This document shows positions 55,012 to 64,000 of a stretch of 64,000 nucleotides of DNA, piece after piece. The position numbers and the translations under genes were made by a program. This DNA is from Metridium senile (taxonomy: Eukaryota; Cnidaria; Anthozoa; Actiniaria; Metridiidae). Numbering within the stretch: position 1 is the stretch's first letter; each line of letters starts with the position of its first letter. The stretch lies in contig OX459098.1 in NCBI GenBank assembly GCA_949775045.1, positions 11,690,741 through 11,754,740 on the forward strand, given 5' to 3'. The notes below the pieces were generated by a model. It had not been told where the DNA came from, ran no database searches, and saw nothing but the letters and a program-made list of their open reading frames with translations.

Positions 55012-57050
55012 ATGGCGGACGGGGTTAAACGGGAGATTGAGTGTGTTTGTTACAAAATGCTGAACAACGTGAGCAGCCTGGACTTGGAGCCAGTGATGAA
55101 AAAAACAAAGACTCATCGAAACAATTTAGGCTTTTATGAAGCAGAGAGAATAATTGGAAGAAAGCAGGATGGAGAGGTACATATGTTTTATGTCAAGACA
55201 AAGTTTATTTTGCGAATCATCTGAACATTTATTAAACATTATTTTTTAGGAAGTAATGTTTTTGGTCAAATGGAAAAATTATAGCGCCTTTGACTGCACT
55301 TGGGAGCCCCAAAACCATCTCTCACAGGCATTGCTCGCTACTTTGACAGCCCTAGACCATCAAAAGAATTGGTGCAAGAACATGTGGACATCTTGAGAAG
55401 TTCTATTATGCACTTGTCATTGGAAAATGTGTATTATGTAACTGACCAGTAGTCCAAGAATATATTGATTCATCAATTGCTACTTATATTGTTACTATTA
55501 ACTTTTCAAACATTTATAATGGTAAACTCAAAAGCTTTACTATTTGCATTGCTCACAAAACCAATTTTGCATTTAAAGGGGGTGTTTTGTTAAGTTTGGC
55601 ATCTGCACACTCAGCAGCTGACTTCCAAATCTCTCAATTTGCAAGGATGATCAGTGTTGTGCCAGGTTCAAGTTCTTGTAACACCTCATCATCATCAATA
55701 TCAGTTTCCAGTGACAAGTGCATTATGTCTACTCTTAAGGGAAAAGCTATCTTACAAAATATGACAATATATTTCAGACACGATGTGTTTAAACATTTGT
55801 TCCTTAGAAAAGGAAGAGAGTTAATTTACGGCAAATGGATTGTGTTTGACTCAAATGACTTTGCAAAGTGTAAACTACCAAAGGAATGGTGTTGCGTCTT
55901 TGACCAACATGGTGATGGCTCTAGCCTGCGTCACATCCGGACTTTTTCTCGGTTAAGTCCGTCTGTGAAACAACGCCACAAACCGTGTTCTGGACCCCCA
56001 GCTGACTAGCACGGATATAAGAAGCGATTTCTGATTGGCTCATGCCTTCTTCGATTCTAACATGCTCGCTGATTGGTTTGGATATCCTTCTACGCACATG
56101 TGACAAAATATAAACAAAACAAGCAGCCGTTTGTAGTTATCGAAAATCAATTTGAAATTGAAAACCTTTTGCTAAGCTACGAGTTAGTATCCTTTTGCCT
56201 GAATGAAAGGAGAGTATCAAAGCCTTTTTGAACAGAATAATGTTTTTATCGACCTCCGACACGCTATATCGAAGATCTGTGATATTTTAATGCTGATCAG
56301 ATGTGAACAACATCATCCATTGGAAGAGAAACCACGTTTATCGATTGAGTATTATGCTAAATATTTATTCTCATGGATGAGCGACAAAGTCAATAAACTA
56401 ACTTAACTTTGAAGGTATTGTTAGATTTATTTCATTGCTTGTGCTGTGTGAGATAAGCCCAATAGTTTGTTCGTTTATAGACAAATTGTGTTTTATAATT
56501 CTTCAAACAAGCTTGACATACTTCTAGAGATTTTCTCTCAATAGAAATAAAAGGCCAATCAAATATTGAATTTTCCTTTGCTGCTCGTGATAAATCTGTC
56601 TTTTTGAATCATAAACTTTGCAGTAAATTTCGTTCAAACAACTACACATGTCAAAGGTCAAAACCATGTGTAGCATTAAAACCATAGTTAATAATATTAA
56701 CTATGATTAAAACTTTGGACCTGGCGCGATGAAAGGTAGTTATGACAAGCTTTTGACCAATCAGCGAGCATGTTAGAATCGAAGAAGGCATGAGCCAATC
56801 AGAAATCGCTTCTTATATCCGTGCTAGTCAGCTGGGGGTCCAGAACACGGTTTGTGGCGTTGTTTCACAGACGGACTTAACCGAGAAAAAGTCCGGATGT
56901 GACGCAGGCTATGATGGCTCAAAAGCCCACTTCCCCATAAAGATGAGATATTTCCTCGGAAAAACTCCAAAATCACATTACTGCGATCACACTGGTAATA
57001 TCAAAGAATGTAATCCAATGTACATTGAGAATTTCTTTAAGATTTGTTAA
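55012..57050 (+). pseudogene. Chromodomain gene with 990-bp element in last exon
   Basis: Exon 1 (55012-55176, Kozak-like aaaATGGCG) encodes MADGVKREIECVCYKMLNNV and ends YEAERIIGRKQDGE at a gtacat donor. Exon 2 (from 55251, acceptor tttttag) continues [26 protein letters not shown], completing a chromodomain with its aromatic cage residues (Y, W, W). A one-base shift after HLSQ leads to [20 protein letters not shown], so this copy is frame-broken there. The terminal exon has MTIYFRHDVFKHLFLRKGRE, LIYGKWIVFDSNDFAKCKLP KEWCCVFDQHGDGS; after the inserted element it resumes in frame KAHFPIKMRYFLGKTPKSHY and CDHTGNIKECNPMYIENF, stop 57050. Chromodomains bind methylated histone tails. I do not recognise the C-terminal part. 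Confidence 0.6.
55922..56911. mobile_element. 990-bp element with ~165-bp TIRs and 9-bp TSD
   Basis: The ends tagcctgcgtcacatccgga and its reverse complement are inverted repeats of about 165 bp (55922-56085, 56750-56911), almost identical. The direct repeat tgatggctc flanks it (55913-55921, 56912-56920). The interior has no transposase. A 9-bp duplication and long TIRs fit a non-autonomous MULE, but this is inferred from size alone. Confidence 0.9.
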
Positions 57051-57214
57051 AGTCCCTGGTAAATCTGGACCTGAATGTATTTCTTAGAGTCCAAACAGTA
57101 AAAGGTATGCAATAATTTTAGCAGCACTTAAGGATAAAAACAGTAAATTTATTTGCTTTAGTTATTGCTGTATATTATCAATTGATGTTAATATAAACTT
57201 TGCATGCTTTTAAT

Positions 57215-57785
57215 GTTTGGACTTTGAGTAATAATGTTTTAGAATCAGTTAGAGTTGTAGTAATTGTCTTGTCAGGATTTAATTACAATTGCAAAATCAT
57301 GTTATAAGTATAAGATATCATAAATTTAGTGTTTGGACTTTGAGTAATAATGTTTTAGAATCAGTTAGAGTTGTAGTAATTGTCTTGTCAGGATTTAATT
57401 ACAATTGCAAAATCATGTTATAAGTATAAGATATCATAAATTTAGTGTTTGGACTTTAAGTAATAATGTTTTAGAATCAGTTTGAGTTGTAGTAATTGTC
57501 TTGTCAGGATTTAATTACAATTGCAAAATCATGTTATAAGTATAAGATATCATAAATTTAGTGTTTGGACTTTGAGTAATAATGTTTCAGAATAACTTAG
57601 AGTTGTAGTAATTGTCTTGTCAGGATTTAATTAAAATTGCAAATTATTGTTATAAGTATAAGATATCATAAATTTAGTGTTTGGACTTTAAGTAATAATG
57701 TTTTAGAATCAGTTTGAGTTGTAGTAATTGTCTTGTCAGGATTTAATTAAAATTGCAAATTCTTGTTTTGATTAAGATATAAATA
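57215..57785. repeat. Tandem repeat, period 116 bp, about five units
   Basis: The word gtttggacttt recurs at 57215, 57331, 57447, 57563 and 57679, an exact 116-bp spacing. Units differ by a few substitutions (ttgagtaat versus ttaagtaat; tacaattg versus taaaattg). The array lies just 3' of the chromodomain gene. Confidence 0.95.
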
Positions 57786-58007
57786 AATTCTATTTCACCT
57801 TTTAAAATAATATATCATGTGTTTAATTGTGTTAATTGGATAATGGCAATGTATATATATATATAATTTCATACAATTTAAATTTTGATCAAAACATCAA
57901 ATCCAAGGAAAAAAGAACAAAACAAAAGCTAAATAGCACAATTTAACACTATTTTGTGTCAAATTATCATTGCTGCACACTTTTGAGTGAAATTGTATAA
58001 TTTCGTT
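57786..58007. other. AT-rich spacer, no gene
   Basis: No supported feature; a short (ta)n run near 57853. Confidence 0.4.
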
Positions 58008-59781
58008 TCAAGAAATAGACTTTGCTATATATGGTGATACGCTTGCTAGTACACTATATAGAAGGTCAATAAGCTGCTTCTTTTTCATTTTTGAAAGTCC
58101 CTTTGGTTTAAGGCCCCTGTTTTTAACAATATCATTCAACTGCTTTATATATATTGTTAAAGTGCTGTAATCTTCAGCTTGACCGGAACTTGACATGCTT
58201 TCTTCAGGTGTTACAGAAGAGTATTGATTGTCAATTTCTTGCTTTCGCTGCCTTCTAGCCTGGCTGATCCCTTGACCCCAGTATTCAAGCTTCCTTTTAG
58301 TATATGTAGCTTTTTGTCTTTCTTGGTGTCTTAAATCCCACTGTCTACTTTCTGTCTGCAGAATGTCTTTTACTGCATCCCATTTGTTTGACTTGTTGAA
58401 AAATATTTTCTTAGCCTCGTCATTGTTTTTCTCGACTCCTTGTCCAGTAAACTGCTTTAAACATCCATGCCTTCGCACAAAGAAGGGGAGGTGGTAAGGG
58501 ATTAGATGCATGTATGGGGTAACTCTTGGTCTATGGTAGCCAGGGCGGACACCTCTTAATGAGCAATACAACTCAATCCATGACTTTGCATAAGAAAATA
58601 TAACATCTGCTTCATTGTTTGTCAGATTAAAATCAGATATCTTGTCATACAATAGAGCAAAATCAGTCGAGATTTTTTTCACTGTAGAACATGTTTCAGG
58701 ATAAAGAAAGTCATGCAATTTTGATGGAAAACCTTTCAGTAATTGTTTTTTTCTGTGATCCTAAAAGGCTAGTAAAGTCTTTGATTTGGCTTTCAGATCC
58801 ATCAGCATTCTTTTTATTCTAGATTGAGAAAGATATGAGAGAAAGTCATTAATGGATTTGATATGCTTTGCTATATAGACTCCCTTCGGTTGTCCTCTTG
58901 CTCTCTGAAGATCACCTATCTCTTTCAATAACTATCGTCTTTTTTTCCTCAGCACTTGACCACTCGCACAATGAATAAAGGTGTATGGTATGATTCTTCA
59001 TTAATTTGGTGTATTCAAAACTAAATTATTCAAATTTTGCACCAAAATTGTTTTCGACCTTCATAATTCCGTCTCCGGTGCCCGGGAGCCTCGTTTCGGC
59101 GCGAACCACAGGGATCCCAGCTATACGTCACGAAACCCCGAATAAAAAAGGCCAATCAAAAGCTAGAGTAAAACGTGCTCCCTGGCACACTGTGTCCTTC
59201 TTCCTCTAACTAAAAAGACTGTAAGTAAGGGCATGCAAGACAAGACAAGGAAATTAGACGTAGATAAAGAAAAATGATAAAAATTAAATTAAAGCAAGTT
59301 ATGAAAATAAAAACTTATTTCATTGACCGGAAACGGACGGAAACGTATAAAGCTTAAGAATTAGCCTACGTATAGAGGCTACTTAAAAATTATCTTTGAT
59401 ATACTCTCGCATATACAAAAGGAAAAAATCACGATATATCATTTGACAAGCAAAAATAAAAGAAACTTACCACTTATCTCTATTACTTCGGCTTCGTAAT
59501 AGTTCTTGTCCGCAGCCCAATAGGCCAAAACAGTGTCACCTTGAAGATGGGCCCGTCTTCTAATTCGTCTAATTTTCTGACTAGGTCTTCATGAAGCATT
59601 GACAATGAGGCATATAGATAACTAGCCTGCGTTGTCATATATATACTCTAAATAGCAATAAAAAATACTGAAAAAAAAGCCATACAGAGCTGTGGACAAC
59701 TTTAAACTCATACCATCTCCAGCAAATGTAGGTTTTCGCGAGTTTCTTTTCATATTTCTACTGACACTACTGGAGGACATT
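58008..59781 (-). pseudogene. Tudor-like / SAP element-associated gene
   Basis: From ATG 59781: MSSSSVSRNMKRNSRKPTFA, then gtatga. A second exon at about 59600-59480 has RRRAHLQGDTVLAYWAADKN then YYEAEVIEIS and donor gtaagt, like a tudor-type domain. A later part (58940-58740) has LLKEIGDLQRARGQPKGVYI. The last exon 58718-58008 has [60 protein letters not shown], and a C-terminal SAP-like pair (LNDIVKNRGLKPKGLSKMKK). The VTPYMH...GQG.EK.N pattern is one I know from uncharacterised cnidarian proteins. There is a frame break near 58760. It is divergent from the CACTA transposase 155 bp away. Confidence 0.45.
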
Positions 59782-60689
59782 GTCGTTCAAAGTCGATCAG
59801 TGCAGTCAGAGTGCCGAGTGACAAAGGTGCAAAGTTGAAAACCGTTATAAAAAAAACCCGCAAAAAATCCCGCCAAAACGAAAACGAGGCTAACTAGCAT
59901 GCCTCGCGCGATGCAATCTAGTACGCCATGTTGGATTGATGGACAAGCGGAAGCGAGGTCCATATCGTCAGTATTTAAGGCAAGATGAACCGTTTAAATC
60001 ACAATCATATCGCAGAAAAATCAAACGAAGAGCGAGCAAAAGCCTTCTTGGAACCACTTATGAATCTGATGGAGAAGTAAGTGACTTCCAGGATGAAACT
60101 GCAGGTGACAAGGGTCTTCAGAAAAAAGATGAGTTCGTGCAGCTGGATGATTTGGAAACTTGGCAAGACTTACAGGAAATCGAAGAAGGTTTTTACTCAA
60201 CGGATTTAGAATCCTGTTTAAGTATGACTGAAAGTATCGATGACCTCAACTCTTACAACTCGGATAACAGTTGGGATAGCGTGGAGTCAGAAATATGAAC
60301 AGTGACTTTCCTCTTTATGAAGGTGCACCACTCTCACTTTCGTTTAGTTTACTTTTGATTTTGTCTTTCGTCCAAAAACACGAATTTACGGGACAGTGTT
60401 TTGGTGATCTTCTGACTGTCATAGAGGCTCACTGCCCTAAACCCAACCTGTGCAAGACTTCTGTGAGGAAGCTATTGGATCATTTCAAGAATATGAAAGG
60501 GGGCTTAATATAGCATATTTTCTGTAGCTATTGTAAAGACTATATTTGTCAACAAAAAGAGCTGGATTCAATTGTTCAACTTCCTCCCTCCTGTAAAATA
60601 TGTGGGGCTAGTTTAATCAACAATAATACGTCATTCTTTTTGGAAGCCGTTGTTGATCAAGTAGCATAATTCTTCAAAGGTAAGAAATT

Positions 60690-61040
60690 CCCTATAATGT
60701 TGTGTACATATATAATAACTTACCATACATTAGTTTATTTTTATTTTTATAGTTAACACAAATGAAAAAAGTTAACATTTAATTGAATAAATGACTGAAG
60801 GTTATTTTGCTTAATTGTAATTATCAATTTTTGGGTTGACACCATTTCTTTTCTTTGAGTTTTTAATTGGATGTACATTTTATTTATATTTTGTTACATT
60901 TTTATGCAAAATGTGCAAATAAATTGCATGCCTACTTATAACTGGCAAAATAACTACCTGTACACACTTGATCCATTAGGGCTGCAGGCACAAGCTACAT
61001 TCACATTTTCTCTAAAATAGAATGATACTTTAATTGCAGA
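60690..61040. other. Intron of CACTA transposase
   Basis: Begins gtaaga near 60679. AT-rich with no feature. Confidence 0.4.
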
Positions 61041-61281
61041 TGCCGATTTTGTAAGTGGTATAAAATATTGTTTCACAAGAAAAAACAGGCTGAAGAAAAT
61101 ATAGAGGATATGTGTGATGGGAAGTTATACAGAGAGCTGTTTGATGACGATACTGGATTTTTGAGACAACCCTTGAATTTGTCTTTCAAGCTTCATACTG
61201 ATGGCGTTGCTATTTTCAAATCATCAAATTTTGGTATCTGGCCTCTTTTCTTTTCAGTTAATGAACTCCCCCCACTTTTAA

Positions 61282-61602
61282 GGTAACAAAATAATAACAT
61301 TGGAAATTTTTCTATAGTTCTTTCAGAATAAGAAAAGAATATGTTTTGTGTATGCAGGTATTTTATTATAATTTCTAATTATATTTTAAGGTGGTGAAGT
61401 TGCATGTCCTTCAGTAGCACGAATAATATAATGATAATAAAGCATTGATATTGCCATACACTATTGTGAAGATTAGTTTATTGAACCCTAGCTTTTGACA
61501 ACCCTGATGATGTCGGTGTCTGATGAAAGCTAGGGTCCATTAAATAAATCAAAAGCTCTACAAATATTGATATAATGATATTAGTATCCTTTAAATTACA
61601 GA
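61282..61602. other. Intron of CACTA transposase
   Basis: Donor gtaaca, acceptor attacag. Contains a short inverted stretch gaccctagctttcatcagac / tgatgaaagctagggtcc-like words near 61485-61540 but no gene. Confidence 0.35.
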
Positions 61603-62668
61603 TCTTCGAACAAATACAGAATTTTTTGTGGCCTTTGGTTCGGAGAAAGCAAACCATTTTTCTCCACATTCTTAGAGCCTTTCATTGACAAAATCTGCAA
61701 GGCAAAGGCAAAGGTTGAAGGTTTGTTATTTTAGTTTATAATAATTAGCTATTACATGTACATGTCAACTACAATGCATTGGCTAATATTTATGTTATTG
61801 ATTACATTTGCCTTTAATTTGGTGTACTAGCTGCTTCCATGAAATTAAAGGGCTACTTGAATTTAAATTGGCAAACAGTGGAAATGATCTTTGTACCATC
61901 AAAATATTTGACTGTATGTGACCCTGTTGAGTGCGAGTGTTTGAGAAATCACATTTAACTTACATAAATTCAGAAAAATTATATTTCATTATGCAGTGTG
62001 GTGGATATGATTCTTTTTTTATTTTATTGGAGGGATTAAAGTTGATTTGCCAAGTGAGGAAACAGGCTCTTCAAAGGTGATGGTGCTTTCAGGTCACTTT
62101 GACCTCCCCGCCAGGGCTGCAATACTAGATCAAGTCACGCACACTGGATATGATGCGTGCTGTTATTGTACTCAGAAAGGCAAAACTATTAAGACTTCAG
62201 CTAGAGGTCATGTGATGACATACCCTTTTTGTGAAACTCTAAGCGGTCATGAAAAATTGCGAAGCTTGGATGACATCAAGAAAGATTCATTTAAAGCATT
62301 GCATGAAAATGTACCAGTAAGTGAATAGTTTAACCTTTTAACATGTAAGTCCTATTAAAATTGTATTTGTTAGATGCTATTTCTTTTATAATTCCATAAG
62401 GTTAATGGCTTCAAAGCTCCAAGCCCACTTTTTGGACTACCAGATTTCAAGATACCAGTTGCTGTTAGCATTGATTATATGCATGGTATCTGCCTTGGTG
62501 TAGTCAAACCTCTTGTTGGCCTTTGGTTTGATTCTTCTCACAGTGGGAAGGAGTGGTATTGTGGAAATCTGCTGCATAATGTTGACAAACGCTTACTACA
62601 GATTAAGCCTCCATTAACCATAACTAGAGTGCCAAGAAGTATTGAGTCACACCGAAAGCACTGGAAAG

Positions 62669-63096
62669 GTACATACAAATTTTATAGCAAAGTTTGAACA
62701 GTATCGTCATAATTAGTTTAACAATTATAATACAAGTGATTGTTTTAGCAGCTTGATCAGTAATTCATGTTAATACTGAACAGTTGGAATAAAGTGATTC
62801 ATTGAGTGTATAAATAACACAATTTTCCTTAAGAAACATTTGTGGTGTCAGCTGAGTTTGATCCCACCAGCAGGCCTCTTAAGTGCCGGTCAAACACTAT
62901 AATAATATAATATTATAATATATTAATTATCAAAATATACTTAAGTAAAATTGCGTGATCTTATTGACAATGGTATCAACCAATCAGATTGCATGAATAA
63001 CATCACATATATTGTAAAATGTCTGTTAAATTCTTATGCTTTATGCTTTATTCTTATGAAATTGGCTCCTATTTTATTCTTTACCTTGTATGAAAG
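62669..63096. other. Intron with AT-palindromic repeat
   Basis: Contains ataatataatattataatat (62902-62925) and tggtatcaaccaatcagatt, which looks like MITE sequence. An exon expected in the transposase family is not found here. Confidence 0.35.
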
Positions 63097-63243
63097 GCAT
63101 TCTTTCTGAAGACCTATTTCACCACTACGCTCTGTTAGTTGGAGGAATGTATCTTCTCTGCAAAGAATCTATTTCCCAAACTGATTTGAGGAAAGCAAGG
63201 ATGTTCCTAATGCATTTTGTGGAAATGCTAGATGTGTACTATG

Positions 63244-64000
63244 GTATGATTTTTGCATATTGATATTGTTGTAATCCAAGTTAAGAGCCGTTCCACGTAA
63301 GCTTCGAGTAATTTCAGAAATGGTCCGATACAACCCCACCTGAAACTTTGCATGGTGAAAGGTAGTCATGAGCAAGTAATCGTATGGGCATTATTTAGTC
63401 GTTTCATTTTAAAGCGGTCACGTGACATCCGTTCAAAGTTTGACCTATTTTCGGCCTAATTTTGCCGTCTGAATTTTCGAAAATGTGTAATGTTTGTAAA
63501 TCTCGTGCGGCGTTTTCTCTGCATATTTTGTAATCAAATTTACACGATTTATAGAACATCATTACAGCTTTTGAACAGTGTGTTTTATTTTGATATAGCT
63601 TATTATTTTATTTTTTTATGGATATTTGAAGTAAGAGCATTTTCGGGTGGTCGTGAAAACCGTAATTTTGGTACTTTTCATAATTATTTGTTTCATACAA
63701 GAGTTCTGATTTCCTAATAACTATTTATACCGAAATGAAGAGGAATAGTTGTACTTCAACTCCAATGAAAAACATTTCTGGGCACATTGCGTTTTGGCTA
63801 CAAAATATCATCGTAAAATGCAAGAAATATCAAAATCAACAAAATCGATGGACATTATATACATCAGCATTACATTGGTTTTAAATCATAAAACATACAT
63901 TAACTGGTTCAAAAGTAATATTAGAATGCAATAAAACGCAAATGCATCGGTGAAAAGATCATTTTTCCAGAAAATTTGAATGTAAACACTATTTTATCAG
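63244..64000. other. No gene supported at right edge
   Basis: Starts with donor gtatga of the last CACTA exon seen. Positions 63290-63500 are GC-richer and contain gcggtcacgtgacatccg; it may be a repeat inserted in the intron. The later open frames look like chance. Confidence 0.35.

Larger units (their letters stand above)
59936..63243 (+). pseudogene. CACTA/EnSpm-like (tnp2) transposase, decayed
   Basis: Exon 1 (59936-60298) starts MMDKRKRGPYRQYLRQDEPF, with an acidic tail. A frame step at 60295 (atatga, stop TGA overlapping ATG) leads to FPLYEGAPLSLSFSLLLILS and CPKPNLCKTSVRKLLDHFKN. Then HIFCSYC..CKICGA, a zinc ribbon, with one in-frame TAG and a TAA near 60669. Next exons: about 61041-61281 (LSFKLHTDGVAIFKSSNFGI), 61603-61722 (IFCGLWFGESKPFFSTFLEP), 62033-62316 (HFDLPARAAILDQVTHTGYD), 62401-62668 (VAVSIDYMHGICLGVVKPLV then IKPPLTITRVPRSIESHRKH) and 63097-63243 (FHHYALLVGGMYLLCKESIS). 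This is the motif order of the Transposase_21/tnp2 family, with TDG, CDLPAR-like FDLPAR and DYMHG. Splice phases mostly fit. The piece between W-K-G and ILSEDL is missing. Confidence 0.7.

Noticed and set aside
57215..57785. CRISPR-like array
   Set aside because: Whole 116-bp units repeat with no unique spacers; it is a tandem repeat in a eukaryotic genome.

Overview
The window looks like nuclear DNA of a marine invertebrate animal, most likely a cnidarian. It is AT-rich, its genes are split by GT-AG introns, and nearly everything recognisable is a mobile element or an element-associated gene of kinds common in cnidarian genomes: CR1/L2-like LINEs, DIRS-like tyrosine-recombinase retrotransposons, piggyBac, Tc1/mariner, CACTA/EnSpm, a MULE-like (ZSWIM) gene, an IS3-like integrase-core gene, tRNA-derived SINEs and inverted-repeat elements. 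No clear single-copy host gene is complete here. The species call is an inference from content, not from a marker gene.

Layout. 0-4.3 kb: a possible PH-domain 5' exon and one foldback element. 4.3-9.3 kb: decayed minus-strand genes (SAP-SWIM-YqaJ exonuclease with an upstream BEN-like exon, and a MULE-like ZSWIM gene). 9.3-12.7 kb: a DIRS gag fragment, two short inverted-repeat elements (one with a 7-bp target duplication) and a second, deleted copy of the YqaJ/BEN unit. 12.7-15.8 kb: a piggyBac with TTAA at both ends, carrying a LINE fragment. 16.3-22.3 kb: a three-level nest, a paired-domain two-gene mariner inside a LINE inside a DIRS gag. 22.5-24.2 kb: a deleted DIRS element with gag, RNase H and recombinase remnants. 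25.2-30.2 kb: a Harbinger-like scrap and a multi-exon minus-strand gene of an uncharacterised family, with another DIRS gag fragment in one of its introns. 30.3-36.4 kb: LINE, retro-insert, SINE, integrase-core transposase, second foldback element. 36.4-43.9 kb: a LINE cut in two by a 5.77-kb DNA transposon (37488-43259). 44-52 kb: LINE and DIRS pieces. 52-57.8 kb: a divergent pair, a SAP-containing minus gene and a chromodomain plus gene whose last exon holds a 990-bp element; a 116-bp tandem array follows. 58-64 kb: a second divergent pair, a tudor-like/SAP minus gene and a decayed CACTA transposase.

Most notable. (1) The 37488-43259 transposon has about 20-bp terminal inverted repeats, a perfect 8-bp target duplication and one eight-exon gene that reads as an uninterrupted frame of about 946 residues with compatible splice phases; I cannot place it in a named transposon superfamily. 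(2) The 17113-20198 mariner has inverted repeats of about 400 bp, a transposase with a full Pax-type paired domain whose first exon lies inside the repeat, and an accessory SAM/zinc-knuckle gene. (3) Two foldback elements each carry a long hairpin whose outer arms differ between copies, yet within each copy match each other and the left end.
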